A stretch of DNA of 64,000 bases from positions 17,016-81,015 of the forward strand of contig CAKUTI010000005.1 in the NCBI GenBank assembly GCA_934691925.1. Direction: 5' to 3'. Origin of the DNA: an uncultured Treponema sp. GTDB taxonomy: Bacteria > Spirochaetota > Spirochaetia > Treponematales > Treponemataceae. The translations under genes and the position numbers were made by a program. The notes below the pieces were generated by a model, which did no database searches, was not told where the DNA came from, and saw only the letters and a program-made list of their open reading frames with translations. Positions 16,637 through 24,713 of the stretch are shown here, one piece after another (the first letter of the stretch is position 1; the number at the start of each line of letters is the position of its first letter).

Positions 16637-17275
16637 ATGAAAAAAATAATCACAATCAGCCGCGAGTACGGCTCTGGCGGTCGTCTTATCGGAAAAATGG
16701 TCGCTGACCAGCTCGGATACACTTTTTACGACAAGGAAATCATCGACATGGCCGCTAAAGAAAGCGGACTGAGCGCGGATTTCATCAAGAAGACAGAGCA
16801 GAACCTTTCTTCGGGCTGGCTTTACAATCTTCTTCTTGGAACAAGCTACGCCGGAACAACAGGAACTGCGGGACAGCCGGTCGGACAGCAGAATCTTCCG
16901 CTCGCAGACCAGGTTTTCAATGCGGAACGGAAAGTAATTCTCGACATCGCGAAAAAGCCTTGCGTGATTGTCGGACGCTGCGCGGACTATATTCTCTCAA
17001 ATTCCGATGAAATCAAAAAAGAGGATTTGCTTAACGTTTTCATATATGCTGACTGCGACGCTGAGATAAAGCGTGTGGCGGAAATCTACCACGAGTCCGA
17101 GGGAGACGCGAAAAAGCAGATTACAACGGTGAACAAGCACCGCGCGAACCACTACAACACTTTCACAGAAAACACTTGGGGAGACAGAAAAAACTACGAC
17201 ATGATGATTGACAGCTCGTCAGTCGGAATTGAAGCCACAGCAAAGTGGATTGTAGAACTCGCAAAAAAATCATAA
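16637..17275 (+). CDS. Cytidylate kinase-like family protein
   Basis: 212 aa. It starts MKKIITISREYGSGGRLIGKMVADQLGYTFYDKEII, the P-loop form GSGGRxIG typical of the cytidylate-kinase-like family common in Clostridia and spirochaetes, and includes KPCVIVGRCADYIL and NHYNTFTENTWGDRKNYDMMIDSS. These proteins differ from classical Cmk, and their nucleotide substrate is generally unproven. AGGAGG is 7 nt upstream of the ATG. A terminator follows at 17283. Confidence 0.88.
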   Translation: MKKIITISREYGSGGRLIGKMVADQLGYTFYDKEIIDMAAKESGLSADFIKKTEQNLSSGWLYNLLLGTSYAGTTGTAGQPVGQQNLPLADQVFNAERKVILDIAKKPCVIVGRCADYILSNSDEIKKEDLLNVFIYADCDAEIKRVAEIYHESEGDAKKQITTVNKHRANHYNTFTENTWGDRKNYDMMIDSSSVGIEATAKWIVELAKKS

Positions 17276-17282
17276 AATCCGA

Positions 17283-17313
17283 GGCTGCCTGAAAAATCAG
17301 GCGGCTTTTTTTT
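17283..17313 (+). terminator. Rho-independent terminator
   Basis: GGCTGCCTGA and TCAGGCGGC form a 9-10 bp stem (one mismatch) with an AAAA loop, followed by TTTTTTTT. It lies just after the cytidylate-kinase-like gene and before the pectate lyase. Confidence 0.85.
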
Positions 17314-17362
17314 ATTTAAATAACGTTCCCAAAACAATCTTTTACATTTAGCGAGGACTCTG

Positions 17363-18583
17363 ATGAAAAAAATCATTGCCAGAGCAATTATGCTTTTATC
17401 GGCTTTCGGATTCGCGTTCGCTGCGTCTCCAAAAGAAAAAATCGTCACAAACGGCTGGGCTGACGCTGGAAAACTTTCCTATGCGGACGAGTCAAAAAAA
17501 ATCGTGATTGACGACGCGTCTTATCCTGACCCGGTGAGCAAGCGAAAGGCGTTCACAAACGCAATCGGAAAAAGCGGTTCTGCGTTCATCGTTCTGAGCG
17601 GAGAAATCGACCTTAGCGACGGAAAGGTAAGCGACAAAGACCATTCATACTTTGACGCTTTCGACAAGACAAGCGGAGCGCGCGTTCACGACGACATAAA
17701 GTATTTTCTCACAAGCAACAAGACTTTAATCGGAACAAGCAACGCCACAATCAAATTCGGCGGAATCACAATTCCGGCAGGCTCAAAGAACATCATCATC
17801 AGAAACATAACTTTCTGGGATGCGCACGGCTCAACCGAGTACGACACAAAAATGGAGAAATACAAGGACAAGAAGGCAAGCAGCGACGCTCTCGTAATCG
17901 AGTACAAGGACTCGCAGCCAATCACAAGCGATGTCTGGGTTGACCACTGCACTTTCTCAGACGGAACCTGCTCAGACTTGGAAAGAAACTTCAACCACGA
18001 CGGACAGTTCGACATCAAGGCAGGAAAAAACATCACTGTCTCCTACTGCGAATTCACAAACCACGACAAGGTAATGCTGATTGCCCCGGGCGACAAATTC
18101 ACAAACGCAGAAGACCGCCAGATTACGCTCCACCACAACTATTTCCACAATGTTGTTCAGCGTCTTCCAAGAAGCCGCGGCTGCCAGATGCACTTCTACA
18201 ACAATGTCTATGACGACATCGGCGTTGAAAAAAACAACGGCTCAATCTTCGGGCCTGGAATCGGCTCTCTTTACATCATCGAGAACAACTTTATCGGAAA
18301 AACTCAGGGCACAGTCCTAAAATACTACGACAAGTCAAGCGAGGGCGAAAAGACATTCTCAAAAGTCTATCAGTCTGGAAACTCAAAGGAAATCACTGCG
18401 GCAAACACGAGCTTCGACAAGGTGAACAAAGTGAACAGCCTAAATCCGCATCTTTCATCAGAGCCGGTCTTCAAGATTCCTTACGACTACAATCTTGAGG
18501 ACGCAAAAACTCTGAAAGATTCTGTTGTGGCGGCGGCAGGAGCAAACAAAGTCAAAATCGAAGTGAACGGAGAAGAATACTGA
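17363..18583 (+). CDS. Exported pectate lyase, polysaccharide lyase family 1
   Basis: 406 aa with a signal peptide (MKKIIARAIMLLSAFGFAFA), so secreted or periplasmic. It cleaves polygalacturonate by calcium-dependent beta-elimination. The PL1 right-handed helix is recognisable from KTLIGTSNATIKFGG, NIIIRNITFWDAHG, the metal-site segment VWVDHCTFSDG...NHDGQFDIKAGKNITVSYCEFTNHDKVMLIAPGD, and HHNYFHNVVQRLPRSRGCQMHFYNNVYDD, whose RLPRSR (about residues 266-271) carries the catalytic and substrate arginines. The stop overlaps the pectinesterase start in TGATG, so the two are translationally coupled. Confidence 0.95.
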   Translation: MKKIIARAIMLLSAFGFAFAASPKEKIVTNGWADAGKLSYADESKKIVIDDASYPDPVSKRKAFTNAIGKSGSAFIVLSGEIDLSDGKVSDKDHSYFDAFDKTSGARVHDDIKYFLTSNKTLIGTSNATIKFGGITIPAGSKNIIIRNITFWDAHGSTEYDTKMEKYKDKKASSDALVIEYKDSQPITSDVWVDHCTFSDGTCSDLERNFNHDGQFDIKAGKNITVSYCEFTNHDKVMLIAPGDKFTNAEDRQITLHHNYFHNVVQRLPRSRGCQMHFYNNVYDDIGVEKNNGSIFGPGIGSLYIIENNFIGKTQGTVLKYYDKSSEGEKTFSKVYQSGNSKEITAANTSFDKVNKVNSLNPHLSSEPVFKIPYDYNLEDAKTLKDSVVAAAGANKVKIEVNGEEY

Positions 18584-19578
18584 TGGAAATTAAAATCACT
18601 CAGAACGATTCTCTCGGAGAAACAGTAAAGTCGCTCAAAAATCTTCTGTCTGAAAAAAACGTTCCGGAAACAGAAAAAATCGAGATTGTGCTAAGCGACG
18701 GCGAGCACAAAGGCCTTGACCGCGAGCGGATTTTCTACGATTTGCCGAATCCGCTTTCAATCAAGAGCGAGTCGATGAATCCTCAAAAATGCGCGCTGCG
18801 CGGCGAGAACTGCGAGACTTTCCACAAGGACACGGAAAACCGCGCGCTTATCACATTCGGAATGAGCTGCACGGAAGTCACGCTTGAAGGATTCACGATT
18901 GAAAACACGCACGTAAAATACTTGGACAAATCGATGCTCGGAAACCAGGCTGAGACAATCTGCTGGTACAACGACACAGGATTTCTCTACGCCGAGAATA
19001 TGCGCTTTTTAAGCCGGCAGGACACAATCCACGCGAGAGGATTCTCGCACTTCAAGAACTGCTACGTCGAAGGCGATGTTGACTACATCTGGGGCTACTG
19101 CGACACCTCGATTTTCGACAGCTGCCATCTCCACACAATAAAAGACAACCGCGGAGACGACAGAATGGCTTATGTTCTTCAAAGCCGGGCCTACAACTCG
19201 CGGCCGGGATTCATCTTCATAAACTGCGACTTCACAGCCGAGCCGCGCAAAAAAGGCGGGAAAATCTTCGTCGGACGCTCGCAAGGAACAGGAAGCGCGA
19301 AAAGCGTTGACCGCTGGGACTCAATCGCGCTTATAAACTGCACTGTCTCTTCTGAATACGACGAGGCTCTCTGGACAGACGAGAACGGAACAAAGAAAGT
19401 CTGGCCGGAAAAAGGAAGCGCGCTTTCAGGCTGGCGCGAATTCAACACGAGAATAAAGTTCGCGGACGGCAGGGAAGAAAAATACGACTCCTCAAAGCAG
19501 GAAAAGCACGGCTACACGCTAACTCAAGGCGAAGTCGCGATTCTTCAGGAAGCGGTCGAGAAAACATCAAGAAAATAA
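18583..19578 (+). CDS. Pectinesterase, carbohydrate esterase family 8, without signal peptide
   Basis: 331 aa. Pectin methylesterase removes methyl groups so that lyases can cut. The CE8 helix motifs are NTHVKYLDKSMLGNQAETI, FLSRQDTIHARG with Gln146/Asp147, and EGDVDYIWG with Asp165/Asp167. The usual GRPW arginine motif appears as FVGRSQGTG, so the aromatic partner of the catalytic Arg is missing. The start (ATG 18583) is fixed by the 1-nt overlap with the lyase, and the N-terminus MEIKITQNDSLGE is not a signal peptide. It is therefore probably cytoplasmic, acting on imported methylated oligogalacturonides. Confidence 0.92.
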   Translation: MEIKITQNDSLGETVKSLKNLLSEKNVPETEKIEIVLSDGEHKGLDRERIFYDLPNPLSIKSESMNPQKCALRGENCETFHKDTENRALITFGMSCTEVTLEGFTIENTHVKYLDKSMLGNQAETICWYNDTGFLYAENMRFLSRQDTIHARGFSHFKNCYVEGDVDYIWGYCDTSIFDSCHLHTIKDNRGDDRMAYVLQSRAYNSRPGFIFINCDFTAEPRKKGGKIFVGRSQGTGSAKSVDRWDSIALINCTVSSEYDEALWTDENGTKKVWPEKGSALSGWREFNTRIKFADGREEKYDSSKQEKHGYTLTQGEVAILQEAVEKTSRK

Positions 19579-19631
19579 AGACTCTTGCAGGCGGAATGTT
19601 TTTTTGAACGCTCCGCCGATAAGTGAAACTG

Positions 19632-19899
19632 CGTGACGAAGCATTTGACGAAACGTAAAAAAGTGCTTAGTCGGCATTCGTTCATCGTGACGAAACGTGA
19701 AAAAGTGCTAAAACGGCATTCGTCATCGTGACGAAGCATGAAAAAGTGCTTAGTCGGCATTCGTCACCATGACGAAGCGCGAAAAAACGCTTAGTTGGCA
19801 TTCGTCATCATGACGAAGTGAGAAAAAGTGCTTGAACGGCATTCGTCATTTTGACGAAGTGAGAAAAAGTGTTAAAACGGCGTTCGTCATCGTAACGAA
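19632..19899. repeat. Tandem array, 41-bp unit, of a conserved palindrome TTCGTCA-nnn-TGACGAA
   Basis: Six complete palindromes start at 19677, 19719, 19760, 19801, 19842 and 19883 (spacing 42, 41, 41, 41, 41), after a degenerate first unit near 19632-19660. The 7-nt arms are kept, while the central three bases read TCG, TCG, CCA, TCA, TTT and TCG. Linkers follow the pattern GNRNGAAAAAGTGCTTAGTCGGCA with an A tract. The array lies between convergent genes, and no open frame explains it. The spacing is not CRISPR-like because linkers are near-identical rather than unique. Confidence 0.93.
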
Positions 19900-19913
19900 G
19901 CATAAAAAAGCAA

Positions 19914-19953
19914 AAAGCCGGTGAACGCTAAAATGACGTTCACCGGCTTTTTT
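19914..19953. terminator. Strong bidirectional terminator
   Basis: AAAGCCGGTGAACG (19914-19927) and CGTTCACCGGCTTT (19937-19950) form a perfect 14-bp stem with a 9-nt loop and run into T/A tracts on both sides. It serves the minus-strand outer-membrane gene, whose stop is 22 bp away, and closes the plus-strand pectin operon. Confidence 0.92.
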
Positions 19954-19974
19954 AATGCCTGAAATCAAAAAAAT

Positions 19975-20628
19975 TTAGAAATGGAACGCCGCGCCAACAG
20001 ACGGAACAACGGTAAGGGCATTGCATCTGCCCGAGTTATTTCCGCCGTAGCTTCCGCTCGCGCTCATTCTGTAGTAAAAATCATAGATAACTTTAACGCC
20101 CGCAAAGACTCCGAAGCGGTCGCTCACGTTCACCTCGTAGTTTGCCCACGCGCCGAATCCAAGAGTGTAGACGCTTTCCTTCAGCGAGTAGCCGCTTTCC
20201 GAGAGCTTGCTTGTGTAGCCGTCCAAGTGGAAGCCGATTCCGGCAGGAACAACGCAGCCTTCCGAGCTGAAAACCACCTTGTAAACGCCCGCGAGAGCGT
20301 CAACCCCGAAAAAATAGTCGTAGTCGGAAAAATTCTTTGTGGCAGACTCGGATTCTGAAATGTTCACAGTCTTGTAGGCAGGAACAAAAATATTCGAGTC
20401 AAGAAAAAGCCCATAGGAATATCCGTCGTTCTGGTGGCGGTAGTTCAGGCCGATTCCGGTTCCGAAAAGCGTGACCGAGTCCTGCCCGCTGATTTGGTAG
20501 TCATGCTTCATATAAGGAAAAGCGATTCCGACGCTCAAAGTTGAGTCCGAAAAGTCAGAAACCGCAAAAATAGAAAAAGCCGAGAGAAAAAAGACGGCTG
20601 TCAAAAATAATTTCTTTGTAATCTTCAT
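19975..20628 (-). CDS. Predicted outer-membrane beta-barrel protein
   Basis: About 217 aa, signal peptide MKITKKLFLTAVFFLSAFSIFA, then amphipathic strands rich in Tyr, Phe, Gly and Ser ending in VPSVGAAFHF, a C-terminal aromatic residue typical of outer-membrane barrels. It resembles in style, not in sequence that I can align, the gene at 4319-4963. The start is taken as the ATG at 20628; an in-frame TTG lies two codons upstream. No partner gene. Function unknown. Confidence 0.75.
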   Translation of the reverse strand: MKITKKLFLTAVFFLSAFSIFAVSDFSDSTLSVGIAFPYMKHDYQISGQDSVTLFGTGIGLNYRHQNDGYSYGLFLDSNIFVPAYKTVNISESESATKNFSDYDYFFGVDALAGVYKVVFSSEGCVVPAGIGFHLDGYTSKLSESGYSLKESVYTLGFGAWANYEVNVSDRFGVFAGVKVIYDFYYRMSASGSYGGNNSGRCNALTVVPSVGAAFHF

Positions 20629-20682
20629 AGGCAAGATAATATCAAAAAAACGCCGCCTATTAAATATTCCAGAATTTTCTGC

Positions 20683-20838
20683 GATAATGAGAAAAAATTG
20701 CGGATGCTGAAATCCAAATGTGCGTAGGCAGGTTCTGGCAGCGAGCCAACAGAAACGTCTTAGGCTTGCGTCAGCCTCGCTGCTTAGGCTTCTTTATTGG
20801 CTTTAGCGGACAGGTTCTGCCGAAAGCGCATTTTTTAC
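20683..20838 (+). promoter_or_regulatory. Candidate structured leader with alternative hairpins upstream of the NFACT gene
   Basis: A possible -10 GATAAT (20683-20688) is followed by a GC-rich stretch able to fold in more than one way. An outer stem pairs AAAT/ATTT, GCG/CGC and GGCAG/CTGCC (20716-20731 with 20817-20833) and runs into TTTTTT at 20831-20836. Inside, GCAGCGAG/CTCGCTGC (20738-20745 with 20776-20783) competes with AGCCAA/TTGGCT (20744-20749 with 20797-20802). That resembles an attenuator or riboswitch, but no known class is recognised, and it could be a palindromic repeat. Confidence 0.4.
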
Positions 20839-20871
20839 TCGACTTCAATATTCAAACTAACAGGAGCTGCT

Positions 20872-22413
20872 ATGTCATTAAACTGCAACGAAATAGACTT
20901 GATTCTCTCCGAGCTTGACCTGCCCGGAAGCTTTGTTCAGGATGTCGTGCAGCCGAATTTCAATTCTCTCGCGCTCTACACCTTCAAGCCAGGAAACGCG
21001 AAAACAGTCTTTATCTCGCTTGAGGCAGGCTCGTGCAGAATCAGCGAGACAAGGCGGAAAATCACAAAGAACGAGAAGCCGCTCCGCTTCAACGAACTGC
21101 TGAAGTCAAAAATAAAGGGCGCGCGCATAAAGTCGGCAAGGCAGATTTCAAAGCAGAGAATCATAAAAATCGAGCTTGAGCGCGCGGGCGCAATCTACGT
21201 TATGCCGCAGGCGCAAAGCCATTCCGCAAAAAAGTCAAAATCTAACCAGAACGAAGAGGACGAATTCTACACGCTTTATATAAGGCTCTGGTCAAACGCG
21301 GCGAACATTTTTCTCTGCGGAAAGGACGACGAGATTTTAGACAGCTTTTACCGCCGCCCGGCAAAAGGCGAAATGAAAGGCGAGAAGTTTTCCGCCCCGG
21401 AAGAAAATGCGCTTTCAAGCCAGGAGATTGAAAATCTTGAAAGAAAATTTCCTGTAAGAAATTTTGAAGAAATTGAAAACGCCGGTTCAGCAAAGCAAAA
21501 TCAGAACGGTCTTTCATTCAACCAGAAAGTAGACTTGTTCTATTCCCAGAATGCGGCGGCTTCATCGCTTGAATCTCTTCTAGAGCAGGCGGAAAAATGG
21601 TACAACTCTCACAAAAGCCGTCAGCAGGCGGCTCTCGAGCGTCTTGAGGAAAAGAAAAAATCGTTTCTGAACGCTTTCCAGTACAAGCATCAAGGCGACC
21701 TGATTCTCGCATTCGGCCATCTAATCGAAAAAAATCCGGCGGAAAATTCAAATTTCCTCGAATGTGAGGATTATGGGAACGGAAGCAAAGTAAGAATCAA
21801 AATCGACCCGAAAAAATCTGCTCAGGAAAACGCGGCGGACTACTACGAGCTTTACAAAAAGCAGACGAGCGGGCTTGAAGACCTGGATCTTGACATTTCA
21901 GCGGCAAAAAAAGCGATTGAGGCTCTCGACAACGACTATAAAAAACTCGTCGCGGAGAAAAATCCAATCAAGCTCGAGCAGATTCTAAGAAAAGCGCAAA
22001 AGCCCAGGCAGCAGGAGAAAAAAGCGCATCCGGGACTTGATTTTGAGATTGACGGCTGGAATATTCTTGTCGGACGCGACGCGAACGAGAACGATGACCT
22101 TCTGCGCCATTATGTAAAGGGCCAGGATATGTGGTTTCATGTGCGCGATTACTCAGGCGGCTACGTGTTTGTGAAAAACCGCCCCGGAAAAACAGTTCCG
22201 CTTGAAATAATGCTCTACGCCGGAAATCTCGCGGTCTACTACTCGAAGGCGCGCAAAAACGGCAGCGCGGACTTGTATTACACGCAGGTGAAGCATTTAA
22301 GGCGCGCGAAAAACGGCCCGAAAGGACTTGTTCTTCCGTCAAACGAGAAAAATCTCTTTATAAAGCTCGATGAGTCAAAAATCAGAAAGCTGAACGAAAG
22401 CAAGGATTCCTGA
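20872..22413 (+). CDS. NFACT-family protein, RqcH-like (fibronectin-binding protein A family)
   Basis: About 513 aa. RqcH binds stalled 50S-peptidyl-tRNA and directs C-terminal alanine tailing in ribosome quality control. The N-terminal NFACT-N part begins MSLNCNEIDLILSELDLPGSFVQDVVQP. A long charged coiled coil covers about 235-390. The C-terminal NFACT-R domain reads VGRDANENDDLLRHYVKGQDMWFHVRDYSGGYVFVKNRPGK...YAGNLAVYYSKARKNGSADLYYTQVKHLRR. The ATG at 20872 follows AGGAG. It is somewhat shorter than typical RqcH (about 570 aa), and whether alanine-tailing residues are conserved cannot be judged by eye. It is preceded by the structured leader. Confidence 0.88.
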   Translation: MSLNCNEIDLILSELDLPGSFVQDVVQPNFNSLALYTFKPGNAKTVFISLEAGSCRISETRRKITKNEKPLRFNELLKSKIKGARIKSARQISKQRIIKIELERAGAIYVMPQAQSHSAKKSKSNQNEEDEFYTLYIRLWSNAANIFLCGKDDEILDSFYRRPAKGEMKGEKFSAPEENALSSQEIENLERKFPVRNFEEIENAGSAKQNQNGLSFNQKVDLFYSQNAAASSLESLLEQAEKWYNSHKSRQQAALERLEEKKKSFLNAFQYKHQGDLILAFGHLIEKNPAENSNFLECEDYGNGSKVRIKIDPKKSAQENAADYYELYKKQTSGLEDLDLDISAAKKAIEALDNDYKKLVAEKNPIKLEQILRKAQKPRQQEKKAHPGLDFEIDGWNILVGRDANENDDLLRHYVKGQDMWFHVRDYSGGYVFVKNRPGKTVPLEIMLYAGNLAVYYSKARKNGSADLYYTQVKHLRRAKNGPKGLVLPSNEKNLFIKLDESKIRKLNESKDS

Positions 22414-22440
22414 TTTTTGTCATTTTCGATTTTATTCGGG

Positions 22441-22500
22441 AAAAGTGCGTCATTACGAATTCGATTCAGAAAAAGTACGTCATTACGAATTCATTTCGAA
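22441..22500 (+). repeat. Two direct copies of a 30-bp unit related to the 41-bp array
   Basis: AAAAGTGCGTCATTACGAAT and AAAAGTACGTCATTACGAAT begin at 22441 and 22471 (30-bp period), each followed by TC and a diverging tail. The AAAAGTGC plus GTCAT..ACGAA elements match the linker and palindrome of the 19632-19899 array with the TTAGTCGGCATTC segment missing, so this looks like a shortened relative. Confidence 0.55.
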
Positions 22501-22512
22501 ATCTATAAATAG

Positions 22513-22554
22513 ATGCTGAAACCAAGCGAACGCAAATGCGTTCGAGTTCAGCAT
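22513..22554. repeat. Nested hairpin in the gap before metF
   Basis: ATGCTGAA (22513-22520) pairs with TTCAGCAT (22547-22554), and inside it CGAACGC (22527-22533) pairs with GCGTTCG (22538-22544) around AAAT. There is no T tract. It looks like a short dispersed palindromic element; no SAM or B12 riboswitch signature was seen before metF. Confidence 0.5.
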
Positions 22555-22646
22555 GACATTGCAACAATTCCGAATGACAAACCGGCTAACGGCAGAGTTC
22601 AAATCGTTTCCTTAATTTCTCATTTTCTGATAAACTTCCGTTACCT

Positions 22647-23540
22647 ATGAAAATAATCGACAAGCTTAATTCAAAAAAAGTAACAATTTCACTTGAAATA
22701 TTTCCTCCAAAAAAGGCGGAGGGCTTTGAATCTGTAAAAAACACGGCGATGGAGCTTGCTTCCCTCCACCCTGACTTCATAAGCATTACATACGGCGCGG
22801 GCGGCTCAACCCAGACAAGCACGGCGGCTCTCGCCTCGGCAATCGAAAGCGCGGGAACAACGGCTCTGGCGCACCTGACTTGCGTGCGCTCAACAAAAGA
22901 GCAGCTTGAAAGCGCGCTCGGCGAGCTGAAATCAAAGAAAATCGAGAATGTGCTCGCGCTCCGCGGAGACAAGCCGAAAGATGCCCAAGAAAACGAGAAT
23001 CTCTTTCCAAGCGGATTTCTTCATGCGTCTGACTTGACACGGCTTTTAAAAGAAAACGGATTTTGCGTAGGCGGCGCGTGCTATCCAGAGGGGCATCCTG
23101 AAAGCAAGAACCGCGACTGCGACATTGAGAATTTGAAGCACAAAGTTGACGCGGGCGTTGACTTTCTTACAACGCAGATGTTTTTCGACAACGATATGCT
23201 CTACTCGTTCCTTTACAGGCTTCAGTCAGCAGGAATCCACGTGCCGGTCTTGGCTGGAATCATGCCGATTACAAACGCGAATCAGGTAAGCCGAATGGTT
23301 GACTTGTCTAACGCGTACATTCCGAGAAAGCTCCTTTCAATCTGCGACCGCTTCCGCGACTCGCCGGACGCGATGATGCAGGCTGGAATCGCATACGCAA
23401 CAGACCAGATTATCGACCTGATTTCAAACGGCGTGCGCGGAATCCACATCTACACGATGAACAAGCCGGACATTGCGCGCTCAATCATCAAGAATATTGA
23501 CTCAATCATCGAGTCGATAAACGCGGTAAAGTGTTGCTGA
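22647..23540 (+). CDS. metF: 5,10-methylenetetrahydrofolate reductase
   Basis: MetF makes 5-methyl-THF, the methyl donor for MetH. The FAD-binding TIM barrel is shown by VTISLEIFPPKKAEGFESV with the catalytic Glu, DFISITYGAGGSTQTST, HLTCVRSTKEQL, NVLALRGDKPKD, FCVGGACYPEGHPES, KVDAGVDFLTTQMFFDND and VLAGIMPITNANQV. At 297 aa it has the normal bacterial length. No clear ribosome-binding site precedes the ATG. It shares the region with metH (24714) and folD (5173), supporting a complete methyl-THF branch. Confidence 0.97.
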   Translation: MKIIDKLNSKKVTISLEIFPPKKAEGFESVKNTAMELASLHPDFISITYGAGGSTQTSTAALASAIESAGTTALAHLTCVRSTKEQLESALGELKSKKIENVLALRGDKPKDAQENENLFPSGFLHASDLTRLLKENGFCVGGACYPEGHPESKNRDCDIENLKHKVDAGVDFLTTQMFFDNDMLYSFLYRLQSAGIHVPVLAGIMPITNANQVSRMVDLSNAYIPRKLLSICDRFRDSPDAMMQAGIAYATDQIIDLISNGVRGIHIYTMNKPDIARSIIKNIDSIIESINAVKCC

Positions 23541-23547
23541 TGACAAA

Positions 23548-23571
23548 CAGCCACAAAAAATTTTTCGGCTG
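23548..23571. terminator. Hairpin between convergent metF and TRAP-binding-protein genes
   Basis: CAGCC-AC-AAAAAA / TTTTT-C-GGCTG, with arms at 23548-23558 and 23561-23571. It sits between the two stop codons, so it could end transcription from both sides, although the T tract is inside the stem. Confidence 0.45.
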
Positions 23572-23604
23572 ACAAACAAGAAATAATAAAGCAGCTTTTG
23601 CGCT

Positions 23605-24633
23605 TCACTGCATGCTCAAAATCTCGTCGTAAAGAGGAATATAATTTTTCGCGTATTCAAAAGTTATGTCCTTGCAGATTTCTTTCCACGGAGACTTGTC
23701 ATTTACTTCCGTGATTCTGACTCCGTGGTATCTTATTTCTTTCAAGGCGTTTTCCTGCTTTATCTTCGAGATTCTTCTGATGTACTGGGCGGTGTATTTT
23801 CCTGCGTCCTCTAAGATTTTCCGCTGACATTCTGTAAGAACGTCCCATGCGTCATCTGTGATTACGACTTCCGTAACTCCAAGCGTGTGCTCGTCAAGAA
23901 CCAGGTTCGGGGCAATGCTGTAAAATGAATTCGAGCTGTAGTTCACAAGCGGCTGCTCCGCTCCCTCGACTTTTCCGGTCTGCAGGGCGACGTAAAGCTC
24001 GCTTGTCGGGAAAAAAACCGGCTCTGCATTAAGCGCGCGCACAATTTCCCTCAAAATCGGGTCGGCGGTAACGCGAATTTTCCACTCTGCAAAATCCTTT
24101 ATTCCGTCAACCGGATTCAATGTGAAAAAGCTCCTGAATCCTTCCTCCGCAAAGAAAATTCCTTTCAGCCCGGTATGCTGCTCGTAAGGCTCGTTCAAAA
24201 AATCTTTCGCAAGCTCTGAATTCGCAAAATTCCAGAAATGGTTCAGGCTTCTGAAAGTGTAAGGAGTCGCAAGAAGAGCGCATTTTTTCGCGCCGTGCAG
24301 TATAAGAGATGCTGTTGAAATCCGCGCAAGCTGAATAGAGTTGTTCCGCGACTGCATAAGGTTCAGGACAGACTCCTCGTCTCCAAGAATTCCGTCCGGC
24401 TGGAGATTTATCTTTATATTTCCGTTTGAAATCGACTCCACGTTCTGCTTGAACGTCAAATCCATAAGCCCCGAAATCGTGTCCATTGAGTTTACTTCCG
24501 CCATCACAAGCTCAATTGAGCCGTCCTTATTCCGCTTGATTCCAGAAATATCTCTCTGGCAAGAGAAAAACAGAACGAGAACGGCAAAAAACAAAATCGC
24601 TTCGGCAGAAATTTTCCTCAGATTCTTCATCAT
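23605..24633 (-). CDS. TRAP transporter solute-binding lipoprotein, DctP family
   Basis: About 342 aa. DctP proteins capture carboxylates (C4-dicarboxylates, uronates and others) for TRAP transport. The start at the ATG pair 24633/24630 gives a lipoprotein signal ending LFFSC (Cys25). The family body includes LLATPYTFRSLNHFWNFANSE, the carboxylate-binding Arg block AEWKIRVTADPILREIVRALNAEPVFFPTSELYVALQTGKVEGAEQPL, VTEVVITDDAWD, and the long C-terminal helix ILEDAGKYTAQYIRRISKIKQENAL. No DctQ/DctM membrane genes lie beside it in the window. Lipid anchoring replaces the free periplasmic form. Ligand unknown; a uronate is plausible given the pectin genes. Confidence 0.9.
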   Translation of the reverse strand: MMKNLRKISAEAILFFAVLVLFFSCQRDISGIKRNKDGSIELVMAEVNSMDTISGLMDLTFKQNVESISNGNIKINLQPDGILGDEESVLNLMQSRNNSIQLARISTASLILHGAKKCALLATPYTFRSLNHFWNFANSELAKDFLNEPYEQHTGLKGIFFAEEGFRSFFTLNPVDGIKDFAEWKIRVTADPILREIVRALNAEPVFFPTSELYVALQTGKVEGAEQPLVNYSSNSFYSIAPNLVLDEHTLGVTEVVITDDAWDVLTECQRKILEDAGKYTAQYIRRISKIKQENALKEIRYHGVRITEVNDKSPWKEICKDITFEYAKNYIPLYDEILSMQ

Positions 24634-24713
24634 AAAGATTCTAGCACAAAACAATGACACGAAAAACCGCAGGCAATTCCTCAAACGCCTTTTTTCTATT
24701 AAAATGCTGGGAA

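Noticed and set aside
19632-19899. CRISPR array
   Set aside because: Linkers between the palindromes are near-identical rather than unique spacers, the period is 41 bp throughout, and no cas gene is in the window.
22414-22646. SAM or cobalamin riboswitch before metF
   Set aside because: No conserved riboswitch core was seen; the region holds short direct repeats and one nested hairpin.
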